A stretch of DNA of 64,000 nt from Thermoplasmata archaeon. Lineage in GTDB: Archaea; Thermoplasmatota; Thermoplasmata; UBA10834. The notes under the pieces are model-generated. The model was given only the letters and a program-made list of their open reading frames with translations. It ran no database searches and was not told where the DNA came from. This document shows positions 37,759 through 48,536 of this stretch, in pieces (position 1 is the stretch's first letter; each line of letters begins with the position of its first letter). The translations under genes were made by a program, and so were the position numbers. Where the stretch lies: positions 1 through 64,000 of the forward strand of contig JAOTTD010000006.1 in NCBI GenBank assembly GCA_029864565.1, in the 5' to 3' direction.

Positions 37759-38544
37759 ATGGAGAACCTCCTCAAGGTGTTCAAGGAGGACACCAGGGAG
37801 ATAGTCGCACTCAAGGGATTCAGTCTGGACGTGGTCGATGGTGAGTTAGTCTGCTTACTGGGCCCATCGGGCTGCGGAAAGACAACGGTTCTCAGGATTG
37901 CGGCGGGCCTCGAGACCAAAAGCGGTGGACACGTTTCCGTGAGCGGCGAGGAAGTCTCTGGCGCCGGGCCGAACAGAGGAGTGGTGTTCCAGGAATTCGC
38001 CCTCTTCCCTTGGCGCACCGTGAGAAAGAACATCGAGTTCGGCCTTGAGATTAAGAAGATGTCAGCGGACGAGAGAGAGGCGATATCGTCGAAGTACATC
38101 GACCTCGTGAATCTCGAGGGGTTCGAGAACGTTCATCCCCAAAAGCTCTCTGGTGGGATGAAGCAGCGCGTCGGAATCGCAAGAGCGTTGGCGAACGACC
38201 CTGCGGTTCTGCTCATGGATGAGCCTTTTGGCGCCCTCGACGCACAGACCAGGAACCTAATGCAGAAGGAGTTGTTGAGGATTTGGTCGGCGACCAAGAA
38301 GACGGTGCTGTTCGTGACACACTCCGTCGACGAGGCGGTGTTCCTTGCAGATAGAATAGTCGTGATGACCGCGAGACCGGGGATGGTCAAGAAGATCATC
38401 TCTGTGGCCCTCCCGCGCCCTCGCGAGAGGACGAGCGCCGACTTCATCACCATCCGAAGCGAGGTCCTGCAGGTCCTCGAAGCCGAGTTCAAGAAGACGA
38501 TGATGCGGGAAATGTCTGATGGCGGAGTGGAGCACAAGGCTTAA
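37759..38544 (+). CDS. NitT/TauT/SsuB-type ABC transporter ATP-binding protein
   Basis: [72 protein letters not shown]; start inside the long ORF (alternative TTG at 37732). Confidence 0.93.
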   Translation: MENLLKVFKEDTREIVALKGFSLDVVDGELVCLLGPSGCGKTTVLRIAAGLETKSGGHVSVSGEEVSGAGPNRGVVFQEFALFPWRTVRKNIEFGLEIKKMSADEREAISSKYIDLVNLEGFENVHPQKLSGGMKQRVGIARALANDPAVLLMDEPFGALDAQTRNLMQKELLRIWSATKKTVLFVTHSVDEAVFLADRIVVMTARPGMVKKIISVALPRPRERTSADFITIRSEVLQVLEAEFKKTMMREMSDGGVEHKA

Positions 38545-38558
38545 TTCTTCTATACTCG

Positions 38559-39050
38559 ATGCAGAAATTCATGAGCTTCGAGCTAAATGTAGTCAATAAT
38601 ACGCCACTGACGCCGCTATCCGACATCGAGGAGGTGGCCATCCTGTTTCTGAACCAGATAGGCTACTTCCCGAAGGGCTACGATCCAAAGACGGAGGCGA
38701 CCGACATTCGCGACAGCGTGCCCTACAGACTCGTAATAGACAATTTCCTGGGCAGGCCCGACAAGGCGTGGGTCGTCGAGGACCTCGCCGCTTCCCTCGG
38801 GACGACGAAGACGACCGTGTACAGGCACATAAACAAGCTGAAGGGCTTCGACTTGTTGGAGGAGGCTAGCGTCGATAGGCCAGGCGGCTCCTCCAAGAAG
38901 GGGTATAGGATCAGGTACGGCAATCTGAGCAAGGCCTGGAACTTCACCGAGGCTCACGTACAAGTGGCGATGGAGAACTATCGCAAGACCGTCGACCATA
39001 TGCAGGAACTCATTCAGAAGAAGGGGTATAAACATGCCAAAAAAAGGTGA
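38559..39050 (+). CDS. Archaeal HTH (ArsR/winged-helix) regulator
   Basis: WVVEDLAASLGTTKTTVYRHINKLKGFDLLEEASVDRPGGSSKKGYRIRYG. Confidence 0.75.
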   Translation: MQKFMSFELNVVNNTPLTPLSDIEEVAILFLNQIGYFPKGYDPKTEATDIRDSVPYRLVIDNFLGRPDKAWVVEDLAASLGTTKTTVYRHINKLKGFDLLEEASVDRPGGSSKKGYRIRYGNLSKAWNFTEAHVQVAMENYRKTVDHMQELIQKKGYKHAKKR

Positions 39051-39318
39051 AGCGATCACCCTTACGGAAGGGTCTGAGTACAGGATTAAAAGCCTCGAGG
39101 CGAGGGACAAACCGATGGAGACCATAGGGTTCTTCAAGGGATATGCGGCGATCGCACACGACACCGCCATGGTCATGGAGATCGAGTCCCCCGTAGGCGA
39201 GCACAAGTCGATGTTGAGGTTGATACCGTCTCACATGGTCATATCTATAGACGTGCTCAAGGCGGGAGAGGAGAAGAAGGAGAAAGGCCCAGAAGGAGAC
39301 CCAATCTACTTCGGATGA
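39034..39318 (+). CDS. Conserved small archaeal protein, possible SH3-like/Sm-like barrel
   Basis: Overlaps the upstream HTH gene by 17 nt; ETIGFFKGYAAIAHDTAMVMEIE...LRLIPSHMVISIDVL. Confidence 0.6.
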   Translation: MPKKGEAITLTEGSEYRIKSLEARDKPMETIGFFKGYAAIAHDTAMVMEIESPVGEHKSMLRLIPSHMVISIDVLKAGEEKKEKGPEGDPIYFG

Positions 39319-39614
39319 GAGCGGCGCGTGAAATGACCGTCAGATTGAACACGATTGAGGCCCGCATTGTGGAGATACTCAGGCGGCGATATCCAATCAC
39401 CGTTGAGGAGCTTCGCGAGGAGATGTCCATCAGACGCGACACGCTTAGACTAGCGCTCAAGTCTCTCGAATCGAAAGGAGTGCTCGCCCTAGAGCCACTT
39501 CCGGATAAGACGTATGTACGCTTGTTGACAGGCGTGGTGGAGTCCGGGACTGTGCCCCAGCAAGCAGAAGGCTGGACGCGTGACCAAGATGACATCGACA
39601 TGGCGTATCGGTGA
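39315..39614 (+). CDS. Small HTH protein
   Basis: RIVEILRRRYPITVEELREEMSIRRDTLRLALKSLESKGVLALEPLPDKTYVRLL; overlaps the preceding stop by 4 nt. Confidence 0.6.
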   Translation: MRAAREMTVRLNTIEARIVEILRRRYPITVEELREEMSIRRDTLRLALKSLESKGVLALEPLPDKTYVRLLTGVVESGTVPQQAEGWTRDQDDIDMAYR

Positions 39615-39686
39615 AGGTGGGCAAAGGGGCGTGTTTGACTGACAGAAACGGAAGCAGACGCCTTACCTATCGCTTATATCGACGAT

Positions 39687-41225
39687 TTGCTGGAAATGCT
39701 CGCGCGAGGCGAGATAGTCAGCAGAGACGGCGTTCTCAGGGCCAAGGCCGCTCTGTGCAAGAAGTACGGGTTGTCGCAGGTACCGACCAATTACGAGATC
39801 CTCGAACATGTTCCGGATGACCTGAGGATGTCGGTGGCCCCACTACTGCGAAACAAGCCGGGAAGGACCATCAGCGGCGTAGCTCCTGTGGCGGTAATGA
39901 CGAGCCCGTTCGACTGCCCTCACGGGCGGTGCTCCTACTGCCCCGGTGGCGTGTCCAACGATAGCCCTCAATCGTACACTGGAAGAGAGCCAGCGGCGTT
40001 GAGGGCATCCATGTACGAATACGATCCTTACAGACAGACCAGTGCCCGTCTCAAGCAGTTGACGGCGATTGGCCACCGAACGGACAAGGTCGACTTGATA
40101 ATCATGGGTGGGACGTTCACAGCTCGCCCGTCGGAGTACCAGGAACAGTTCGTCAAGAGATGTTTCGACGCCATGAACTCACGGGAGTCTCCTGATCTCC
40201 AGTCCGCCCACAGTGTGAACGAGAGTGCACCGTCTCGATGCGTGGGACTGACGGTTGAGACGCGGCCTGATTGGTTCCTGGACGAACACGTTGTCCGTTC
40301 GATGTCAATGGGGGCAACGAAGGTCGAACTCGGGGTTCAGATACTTGACGATGACGTGCTCGATGGCGTCAAGCGAGGGCACCATGTGAGGGACATCGCT
40401 GACGCTACAGCCCGTGCGAGGAAGGCCGGTCTGAAGGTGTGCTATCATGTGATGCCTGGGCTACCTGGTAGTAGCGCGGACAACGATCTCCGGTCGTTCT
40501 CGTTGATGTTCGAGGACGAGAGGTTCAGGCCCGACATGCTCAAGATTTACCCCACCTTGGTCGTCAAAGGGACAGAGTTGTATGATTGGTGGAGGGCGGG
40601 AGATTACGTGCCCATGTCCCTCGAGGAGACAACCGCCCTTGTGGTGAAGATGAAGGAACGCGTTCCTCCATGGGTGCGCATACTCAGAGTGCAGAGGGAT
40701 ATCCCTGTCCAGCTGATAGAAGCTGGCGTGCGCAAGAGTCATCTCAGAGAGCTCGCATCGTGGAAGCTCAAGCGCGGCGGCCATAGATGTGCCTGCATCC
40801 GCTGTCGGGAGGTGGGGCGCATGGGAGTCCGCCGAGACATGGTGGAGGAGGATGTCAGGCTCTCCGAACTCTCTTACAGGGCGGGCGGTGGCACCGAGTT
40901 CTTCTTCAGCTACTCTACGACGGAGAGCGATAGCCTTATCGGATATGCCCGGTTGAGATGTGCTGACGACCCGTCAAGGCATCCTGCCAGGGTCAGGGAG
41001 TTGCATGTCTACGGTGAGATGGCTCCCATCGACGAGAATCCCGTAAGCGCTTGGCAGCACAAAGGGTTTGGAGAGGGCCTGCTGTCCCATTGTGAAGCAA
41101 AGGCCGCCTCCCTTGGGCACGGGTCTGTGAGCGTCACAAGCGGTGTCGGCGCGAGGAACTACTACAGACGCCTTGGCTACGAGCTGACGGATATGTACAT
41201 GTCGAAAGTGGTTGGAAGAGCATAA
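39687..41225 (+). CDS. elp3: Elp3-type radical SAM/GNAT tRNA uridine-34 modification enzyme
   Basis: VAVMTSPFDCPHGRCSYCPGG, IIMGGTFTARPSEYQ, GLTVETRPDW, VELGVQILDDDVLDGVKRGH; C-terminal GNAT; a TTG start slightly upstream is possible. Confidence 0.95.
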   Translation: MLEMLARGEIVSRDGVLRAKAALCKKYGLSQVPTNYEILEHVPDDLRMSVAPLLRNKPGRTISGVAPVAVMTSPFDCPHGRCSYCPGGVSNDSPQSYTGREPAALRASMYEYDPYRQTSARLKQLTAIGHRTDKVDLIIMGGTFTARPSEYQEQFVKRCFDAMNSRESPDLQSAHSVNESAPSRCVGLTVETRPDWFLDEHVVRSMSMGATKVELGVQILDDDVLDGVKRGHHVRDIADATARARKAGLKVCYHVMPGLPGSSADNDLRSFSLMFEDERFRPDMLKIYPTLVVKGTELYDWWRAGDYVPMSLEETTALVVKMKERVPPWVRILRVQRDIPVQLIEAGVRKSHLRELASWKLKRGGHRCACIRCREVGRMGVRRDMVEEDVRLSELSYRAGGGTEFFFSYSTTESDSLIGYARLRCADDPSRHPARVRELHVYGEMAPIDENPVSAWQHKGFGEGLLSHCEAKAASLGHGSVSVTSGVGARNYYRRLGYELTDMYMSKVVGRA

Positions 41226-41286
41226 ACTCCCGGCGGTATGATTATATCAAAAAACCCATATCGGTTTCCGTCGGAGGAGACACGGG

Positions 41287-43173
41287 TTGTCATGCCTCAA
41301 GTGTGAGAGTGAATGCGAAGAGGGCGCGCTTATATGCGGAGATTGCGCCGATGTGTGCTTCAGGGAAGCGCGGTTCTTCTTGACCCCTGTTCTAATCGGC
41401 CCGAGCCTCTACGCTAGACTCAGGTCCGAAGGGTCTATTGCCAGCATGTTGGGACCGACTGCCGATCGGGATGTTTCGCTCATCGCCTCTGCAGATGTCA
41501 GGAGGACCCTTCTGGACACGGCTATAGAGGGGCTGACCAAAGATGAGGCGAGGACTCTCGTAGATCTGTGCAACCGTACGCTCGCGCACATGGGCGTACC
41601 GCTCAAATACGAACCTCCAATGATGGCGTTGACAGAGGATGCTGCAGACACTATAATGACAGTGATTCGTCTGATTGATGCACTGTCCGAAAGCGATGCC
41701 GATTTGCTGTCCAGCGATATCTGCCTGCGCCTGGGCGTCGTCTATTGGACCGCGTCGCACGGGGTATTGCTCAGGACCGCGAGCCGGTCATGGAGGGCTG
41801 AGAAGAAGGCCTATCTTGTAGGTCGCGCGAAGGACTACTTCTCGAGGGTCGATGAGCGCGACGACCTCTTCTCCATCGCTGTCTGGAATCTAGGGATGCT
41901 GTGTTCTGAGAACGACGACTGGGAAGAGGCCAAGCAGTATCTCGAGAAGACGCGGATGCACTTCCCGAGCGACAACAAGATTGCGGAGCGCTTGGTTAAG
42001 GCCGAACTCGAGCTCGGCAACCCTGTCGAAGCGTTGTCAATGGTGGACGAGATACTGGTCCAGTCAGTTTCAGCGCAGCTTTGGCTGCTGAAAGGGGACA
42101 TACTGCTTAAGGTCGGCAGGAGCGAAGAGGCGCTCGAGTGCTTCAATCAGTCTCTCTCCTTGGACCCAGGTCTCATTGATGCTCACAACAGGCTGATTGC
42201 ATCCCTCAGAACGATGGGCAGGGACGAGGAGGCGACGTTGGCGGAGAGGCAGAGGATGATTTCGAGGACGCCTGGCATCGAAGAGAAGGTTCTGGACGTC
42301 ATCGGAGAGCTCACCCGCGCCCCCTCTCAGCCCACGCTGGCAAGGGCGCACATCAGGCAGATGGCCCGCGTCAAGAAGGACCTGGATGAGCCTATTGCCC
42401 CCCCTGTCACGGAATCACCGTTGTCTCTGGCAATCGCCGCCCTCGAAGCGAAGGATTACGACCTCGCGATTCAACGCTCTCAGCATATTGTGGACGCCGA
42501 TCCGAGCTCGAGGGAGGCAAACCTCCTGCTCATCGAGGCCATGGTGGAGGTTGGAGACTTATCTGGCGCTTCCGAACGTGTCCATGCGTTCTACGAGAGG
42601 AATCGAAACGACCCGTACGCATGGTACTGGCGCGGAATTGTAGCGGAGAAGGAGAGCAAGTGGGGCGCGGCGGTGCAGTACTTCAGCAAGGCCGTGACCA
42701 TTGACCCTGAGCTGGCAGAGGCGTGGGCCGCCATGGGCGACACTTTGTTGGCCAACGAGAAGTACAACGGCGCAGATGAGAGCTACTCAAGAGCCTTGCA
42801 GATCGACGCCGACAACGCGAAGGCATGGCTGGGAAAAGGGAAGACTATGCGCGCTCTCGGGAGATGGGGCGCGGCGATACAGTGTCTCGACAAGTACAAC
42901 TCGATAGTGCCCAACGACAGACAGGCATGGCTGCTCAAGGCGGACACACTCTTGGAGAAGGAGAAGTACCGTAGGGCTATTGACGCCTACAACAAGTACC
43001 TTGAGCTTTACCAGGACGACTCATATGCACTTGGACGAAAGGGGGCCGCTCTGAACTCAGTCGGCATGGTCGATGAGGCCATAGCCTGCCTGGAAGAGAG
43101 TGTGCGACTTGACCCGAACAACAAGGACGCGCTGAAGTTGCTCCGCGCGATAACCGACGGGGGGAGTGTGTAA
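41287..43173 (+). CDS. Zinc-binding N-terminus plus TPR-repeat protein
   Basis: CLKCESECEEGALICGDCADVC; many TPR units such as AVTIDPELAEAWAAMGDTLLANEKYNGADESYSRALQID. Confidence 0.8.
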   Translation: MSCLKCESECEEGALICGDCADVCFREARFFLTPVLIGPSLYARLRSEGSIASMLGPTADRDVSLIASADVRRTLLDTAIEGLTKDEARTLVDLCNRTLAHMGVPLKYEPPMMALTEDAADTIMTVIRLIDALSESDADLLSSDICLRLGVVYWTASHGVLLRTASRSWRAEKKAYLVGRAKDYFSRVDERDDLFSIAVWNLGMLCSENDDWEEAKQYLEKTRMHFPSDNKIAERLVKAELELGNPVEALSMVDEILVQSVSAQLWLLKGDILLKVGRSEEALECFNQSLSLDPGLIDAHNRLIASLRTMGRDEEATLAERQRMISRTPGIEEKVLDVIGELTRAPSQPTLARAHIRQMARVKKDLDEPIAPPVTESPLSLAIAALEAKDYDLAIQRSQHIVDADPSSREANLLLIEAMVEVGDLSGASERVHAFYERNRNDPYAWYWRGIVAEKESKWGAAVQYFSKAVTIDPELAEAWAAMGDTLLANEKYNGADESYSRALQIDADNAKAWLGKGKTMRALGRWGAAIQCLDKYNSIVPNDRQAWLLKADTLLEKEKYRRAIDAYNKYLELYQDDSYALGRKGAALNSVGMVDEAIACLEESVRLDPNNKDALKLLRAITDGGSV

Positions 43174-45776
43174 TGGTCGAGTTGGACCGCATTCTGAGCG
43201 AACGGTCTGACGAGCGAATACTGGCGGCCCTGCACGCCGTCTCCGATTCGGAGTTCTACAGATTCGCCGAGCGCGTGCTAGGCTACATCGGCCTCAAGAT
43301 AATGAAGAAACGCACCAAAGGGGATTTCATCATCGCGGATTGCGTACACAGGCCGGATGGCGAAAACTACGTGGCATTCCTGTCCAGGCGCCACGAGCCG
43401 GTCTCGAAACAGTCCGTCGAAAGCCTCGTCTCCTACATGAAGAGAGTGGGCGCCTCGAAGGGATTGGTTTTGTCATCCTCGTCGATAGTGAGCGGCGCGG
43501 TCAAGGTGGCCGAGGCAAATGACGTAGAGGTCGCCGACGGGCCAAAACTCGCGGCTCTGATACGCCGGTTCGATCTGGACCGGGAGTTGGCTAAGGGGGC
43601 GGAGATAGCTAGCGAGCACAGCGCGAGGTTTGGGGAATCAGAGGATTTGGAGGAATCGGTCGCCCAGAAGATGGCAGACGGCTTTGACGCACTGTCCAAC
43701 AAGAATTTCCTCAAGGCATTGGAGTACGTCGACCAAGTGATTCTATCCAACGATGATCTCGATACGGCTTGGCGATTCAAGGCAACCGTCCTGGACGAGA
43801 TGGGTTATCACGAGCAGGCACTTGAATGCTACAGACACGCCCTGGACATCAATAGGGACAGCGACGAGACCTGGTTCGCGCTGGCCAACTGCCTCTTCTC
43901 CCTGTCAAGACACGAGGAGGAGCTGAAATGCTACAGCCGAGCGCTCGCGCTCAACCCTCTCAACCTCAAAGCGCTAATCAACAAAGGATTTACCCTTCAT
44001 AGACTCGGCAGATACCAGGAGGCGCTGGACGTATATGACGAGGTGCTCAGGAGGAACTATCGCCTGGAGAAGGTCCACAACAACCGAGGAGTCACCCTTC
44101 ATAGACTGGGCCGTCTAGATGACTCATTGGAGGCCTACGATCACGCCCTGGCGCTTCGCCATGGGTATGTCGAAGCGCTTGTGAACCGGGGCAACCTGCT
44201 GGTCGAAATGGAGCGATTCGAAGACGCTTTGGCCGCATTCACTCAGGTGACAGAGGTCCAGCCAGACATGCCAAGAGGATGGCGCTTGCGAGGAGCCGTC
44301 GCGCTCAAGCTCGAAAGGAAGTCCGATGCGAAGAGATCTTTCGAGGAGGCGCTCAGACTCGACGAGGGCGACGCAGAGGCCAAGATGGCGCTCGAGGAGC
44401 TCAAGAGCACCGCCGATGGCAGGTTCGTGGAAGCACCGAGGCTCGTGGAAGAGATATTCTCACTGAAGGCGGAAGAGGCTTCTTCCGAACCTTTGGAGCC
44501 CGAGCCAGCAGCCGAGGACTTGCTGTTAGATGAGAAGACCGGACCGATTGAGCAGCTCGTCGAGGAGCTCTATGGCGACCGCGCGGAACTTCTACTTCTT
44601 CTTGGAAGATTGGACGAGGCTCACGATTACCTGAGCAAATCATTGAGGCTGGAGGGAGAGAATCCACGTCTTTTGACCGCAGCCGGAAACGTGCTCTTCA
44701 GGCAGGGCAGGTTCGAGGCGGCGATAAAGACCTACGAGCAAGCATACGCGGCAGATCATGGCTTCGTACCCGCCCTCTACAACCTTCATATGGCCCTTCT
44801 AGTCGCGGGTGAGAGTGAGTGGGCCGTCAGGGTGAGCAAGTCGCTTAGGGAGTCTTCCCGGGGATGGCAGGCCCGCGCGGCGTCGGCGATAGAGGCTGTG
44901 AAGCGCAAGGACTACAATCGCGCCATCGAGGATGTCGAAGTGGCCCTCGCAATTGAGAATCTGTCCACGTTGCGCAATTTCAAAGGAGTGCTGCAACTCC
45001 TCTCGGATGATTATGATGGCGCCATCGAGACATTCACAAGGCTCACAACCGGGGCCTTCGATCCATCAGAAGCCCACAACAACCTTGGAGTCGTGATTCT
45101 CAAGAAGGGTGATTGGGAGGACGCAGGTGCGCAATTCGAAAGGTCCATGAAGCTGCGCAAGGGCAACCCCACGGCGTGGAACAACCGTGGGTGTGTGCTG
45201 TACAAGGAGGAGCGACTCAGGGAGGCGATAGCGTGCTTTGAGGAGTCTCTCGTGATCAACCCGACGACGGTCGCGATGAACAACAAGGGCTTCACGCAGC
45301 TGTCGTTGGACATGCTCGAGGACGCAGTCAGATCGTTCGAGCAGTCCCTCAAGATAATGGAGACTCCAGAGGCGTTCAACAGCAAAGGAATCGCCCTCGT
45401 TAGACTGAACCGTTTCGACGAAGCCATAGTGGCGTTTAGGGAGGCTCTCAGGATCGCACCTGAGTTCGATGATGCGAATGCAAATCTCCGTGACGCGCTC
45501 GTGCAGAGGTCGGCGCCAATTCCCGAGGTGAAGGAACCCCTTCCGCCTCCACCTCCGCCCCCGCCGCTCCCAGCACCCGTTAGGGTTAAGAAGCGCGTGG
45601 ACTACAACAAGGCGAAGATGGAGCTACTGAGATATGAAAACGCGAAGACCCTGAAGGATAAGAAGAAGTCCGAGCTCGAGGCCATGTGCATAGCGGTCGA
45701 TGCGAGCTCAAGAGGGACCAAGAAGGAGCTAGTAGGGCGCCTGCTGAAAGAGAAGAGGCGACTGCTAAAGAGGTAG
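43173..45776 (+). CDS. Mrr-like (degenerate) N-domain plus TPR array plus C-terminal SAP-like domain
   Basis: KGDFIIADCVHRPDGENYVAFLSRRHEPVSKQSVESLVSYMKRVGASKGLVLSSSSIVSGAVKVAEANDVEVADG; long TPR; PPPPPPPLP linker; LKDKKKSELEAMCIAVDASSRGTKKELVGRLLKEKR. Confidence 0.78.
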   Translation: MVELDRILSERSDERILAALHAVSDSEFYRFAERVLGYIGLKIMKKRTKGDFIIADCVHRPDGENYVAFLSRRHEPVSKQSVESLVSYMKRVGASKGLVLSSSSIVSGAVKVAEANDVEVADGPKLAALIRRFDLDRELAKGAEIASEHSARFGESEDLEESVAQKMADGFDALSNKNFLKALEYVDQVILSNDDLDTAWRFKATVLDEMGYHEQALECYRHALDINRDSDETWFALANCLFSLSRHEEELKCYSRALALNPLNLKALINKGFTLHRLGRYQEALDVYDEVLRRNYRLEKVHNNRGVTLHRLGRLDDSLEAYDHALALRHGYVEALVNRGNLLVEMERFEDALAAFTQVTEVQPDMPRGWRLRGAVALKLERKSDAKRSFEEALRLDEGDAEAKMALEELKSTADGRFVEAPRLVEEIFSLKAEEASSEPLEPEPAAEDLLLDEKTGPIEQLVEELYGDRAELLLLLGRLDEAHDYLSKSLRLEGENPRLLTAAGNVLFRQGRFEAAIKTYEQAYAADHGFVPALYNLHMALLVAGESEWAVRVSKSLRESSRGWQARAASAIEAVKRKDYNRAIEDVEVALAIENLSTLRNFKGVLQLLSDDYDGAIETFTRLTTGAFDPSEAHNNLGVVILKKGDWEDAGAQFERSMKLRKGNPTAWNNRGCVLYKEERLREAIACFEESLVINPTTVAMNNKGFTQLSLDMLEDAVRSFEQSLKIMETPEAFNSKGIALVRLNRFDEAIVAFREALRIAPEFDDANANLRDALVQRSAPIPEVKEPLPPPPPPPPLPAPVRVKKRVDYNKAKMELLRYENAKTLKDKKKSELEAMCIAVDASSRGTKKELVGRLLKEKRRLLKR

Positions 45777-45810
45777 CCGAAATCGCCCGCTCGTCAAAAC
45801 GGCGAAAGTC

Positions 45811-46056
45811 CTACGCGATGTTCATAACGACGACGTCTCGCACCGCCCTCATTTCGCTGAAAGGCAGCACGAGTCTACCGTCGGAATCCGTCTTGAACAG
45901 TCTCGGCTCTATCTCCTCGGCCGGAATGACGAGAACGTTCTGCAGCTCGCCCGTCTTCGTGTCTATGAGGAAATTCTCTATCATGCCGAGTATCTGGCCA
46001 TCGTTTGTCATCACTGTCTTGCCCTTCAGCTCGGTAATGAACTTGCGCATTGTCAT
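45811..46056 (-). CDS. PRC-barrel domain protein
   Basis: MRKFITELKGKTVMTNDGQILGMIENFLIDTKTGELQNVLVIPAEE...LPFSEMRAVRDVVVMN. Confidence 0.85.
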   Translation of the reverse strand: MTMRKFITELKGKTVMTNDGQILGMIENFLIDTKTGELQNVLVIPAEEIEPRLFKTDSDGRLVLPFSEMRAVRDVVVMNIA

Positions 46057-46068
46057 CCCATCTCCAAA

Positions 46069-48291
46069 CTACCTGTAGTAGCCAAGGCTGTTATCATCTT
46101 TGGCCCTCTTAGACATTGCGGTCGTCATCTCCTGGACGAGTGATTCGTAGATTTTGGCGGTCTCCTTGTCCGTTGAAGCTCTAACGAGCTTCATGGCTCC
46201 CTCGAAGTGATCCGGTGTCACAGTCTTCGCCTCTCTGTTCTCTCGCAGAGAGATCATAGCCGCCTCGCGGCAGAGATTCTCTATGTCCGCGCCCACGTAT
46301 CCTTCGAGGCGGCTTGCGAGGGATTTCAGGTCCACATTCTTCAGGGGCATGTCTCGAGTATGTACTTCGAGTATCTTCAGCCTCGTCTCCTCCTCAGGGA
46401 GCGGCGTCAGAAGCAGCTTGTCGAACCTTCCAGGGCGCAGGAGCGCCTTGTCGAGTATGTCTGGCCTGTTCGTGGCCGCTATGACGAACACCCCGCTCAT
46501 CGTTTCCAGTCCGTCCATGGAGGTCAGCAGTTGGTTGACCACTCGCTCGGTCGCGCCCGAATCGAAATGGCTTCCGCGTCGTGGGGCGATTGCGTCGATC
46601 TCGTCCAGGAACACAATGGATGGGGCCACTTGCTTGGCCTTCTTGAATATCATCCTTATTGCCTTCTCACTCTCCCCGACCCATTTGGACATCATCTCCG
46701 GACCTTTGATCGAGATGAAGTTCGCCTTAGACTCGTTTGCCACTGCGCGGGCGATCAAGGTCTTGCCAGTTCCAGGTGCGCCGAAGAGCAAGATTCCGCT
46801 GGGCGGCCGTATCCCAAGGCGGGAGAACGCCTCTGGGTCTTCGAGGGGCAGCTCTATAGCCTCGTTCAGCGCCTCCTTCACGCTGCCCAGACCGCCAACG
46901 TCTTCCCACGACACCTTTGGTATCTCAACCAGGACTTCGCGCATTGCACTCGGCTCTATCTCCCTGAGGGCGTCCATGAAGTCCTGAGCGGTCACCCGCA
47001 TCTTCTCCAGTATCTCGGTAGATATGGGTTTGCCGAATTCGATATCAGGGAGATAACGCCTCAGCGCGCGCATGGCGCTCTCCCGGGCTAGCGCTGCCAG
47101 GTCCGCACCAACGAATCCGTGTGTGATCTCAGCAATCCTGTCCAGCTTCACATCCTTCTCGAGCGGCATGCCTCTAGTGTGAATCATAAGGATCTCCAGT
47201 CGTCCTTCCGCCGTGGGCACACCTATTTCGATTTCTCTGTCGAATCTTCCGGGCCTTCTCAGGGCCGGATCGATCGCACCCTCTCTGTTTGTCGCAGCTA
47301 TGACTATCACATTGCCTCTCGATGTGAGGCCGTCCATGAGCGTCAGCAGCTGAGCCACCACGCGGCGTTCAACCTCGCCTTGGACCTCGTCTCTCTTGGG
47401 CGCGATCGAGTCCACCTCATCGATGAATATCACTGACGGCGCGTTCTTCTCCGCCTCCGCGAACATCTCGCGGAGCCGTTCCTCGCTTTGGCCGTAAAAT
47501 TTCGACATTATCTCCGGACCCTGTATTGCGTGGAAGTTGGCCCCCGCCTCGCTTGCGACAGCCCTGGCGATGAGCGTCTTGCCTGTCCCCGGAGAGCCGT
47601 AGAGCAGAATTCCCTTCGGAGGATCGATACCGAGTCTGGAGAATATCTCAGGGTGCTTGAGCGGGAGCTCGATCATCTCCCTTATCCTGAGCAGCTCACC
47701 CTCGAGTCCTCCCACGTCCTCGTATGTGACAGAGGGTCTTGTGAGTTCGGAGACCTCGATTGGCTCGGTTCGCACGGACAGTTCCGTGAAATCTCCAATC
47801 TGGACGATTCCATTTGGCGTCGTCGAAGCCACGACAAACGGCAGGAATCCTCCCATCAACGCTATGTTGGGGATTATGATCTCGTCGCCTTTCACAACCG
47901 CACGGTTGAGAAGCCCTTTCTTGAAGAGCCCTTCGACACCCTGTCCGAATCTGACCCTCTTGCCGTGCGGTATCTTCGGTGCAACTATGACCTTCTTCGC
48001 TGAGTTTGCATCCGCCTTCTTCACAGCGACCTTCTCACCAATGGACACGCCGGCGTTGCCTCGAATCATGCCGTCGATCCTTATGATGCTCTTCCCCTCG
48101 TCCTCGTGCGCCGCGCGGAAGACCTTCGCTGCCGTCTTCTTCTTGCCGATTATCTCGATGATCTCTCCGACGTCGATATTGAGAACCTTTCTCGTATCGC
48201 CGTCAATACGTGCACGCCCAAGGCCGACTTCCGATTGATGATGTGCACGCGCCACCTTCAACGTGACAGCGTCCACGGGTTTCTTCGTCAT
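46069..48291 (-). CDS. CDC48/p97-family AAA ATPase
   Basis: Double [26 protein letters not shown] and [50 protein letters not shown]; start moved to [13 protein letters not shown] (48291). Confidence 0.97.
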   Translation of the reverse strand: MTKKPVDAVTLKVARAHHQSEVGLGRARIDGDTRKVLNIDVGEIIEIIGKKKTAAKVFRAAHEDEGKSIIRIDGMIRGNAGVSIGEKVAVKKADANSAKKVIVAPKIPHGKRVRFGQGVEGLFKKGLLNRAVVKGDEIIIPNIALMGGFLPFVVASTTPNGIVQIGDFTELSVRTEPIEVSELTRPSVTYEDVGGLEGELLRIREMIELPLKHPEIFSRLGIDPPKGILLYGSPGTGKTLIARAVASEAGANFHAIQGPEIMSKFYGQSEERLREMFAEAEKNAPSVIFIDEVDSIAPKRDEVQGEVERRVVAQLLTLMDGLTSRGNVIVIAATNREGAIDPALRRPGRFDREIEIGVPTAEGRLEILMIHTRGMPLEKDVKLDRIAEITHGFVGADLAALARESAMRALRRYLPDIEFGKPISTEILEKMRVTAQDFMDALREIEPSAMREVLVEIPKVSWEDVGGLGSVKEALNEAIELPLEDPEAFSRLGIRPPSGILLFGAPGTGKTLIARAVANESKANFISIKGPEMMSKWVGESEKAIRMIFKKAKQVAPSIVFLDEIDAIAPRRGSHFDSGATERVVNQLLTSMDGLETMSGVFVIAATNRPDILDKALLRPGRFDKLLLTPLPEEETRLKILEVHTRDMPLKNVDLKSLASRLEGYVGADIENLCREAAMISLRENREAKTVTPDHFEGAMKLVRASTDKETAKIYESLVQEMTTAMSKRAKDDNSLGYYR

Positions 48292-48536
48292 CTGACGCGT
48301 AATCCTTCGGCCTGTCCAAAAACCTTTGGATGTCTCGCAGCCTAGCGATGGACGGTCGTAGGGGCGTAGTTTGCCGCCCTCCGATGCCCGCATTTCGTCG
48401 ATATTGGTGCACCATTTTGCCGCAGTATGTCGCAGACATCCGTGGCCGTTTAACTTCCTAATCCATCAGCTTGTTCAGGGTTGGTTAGAAAGTCTTAAAA
48501 TGCCACCACCTATTCGAAAGGTAACGAGGCTTTAGG

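Noticed and set aside
45530-45570. CCTCCACCTCCGCCCCCGCCGCTCC repeat-like stretch
   Set aside because: Simple polyproline linker coding sequence, not a DNA repeat element.
46207-47091. 294-aa plus-strand ORF opposite CDC48
   Set aside because: Fully antisense to conserved AAA domains; no recognisable motifs; shadow ORF.
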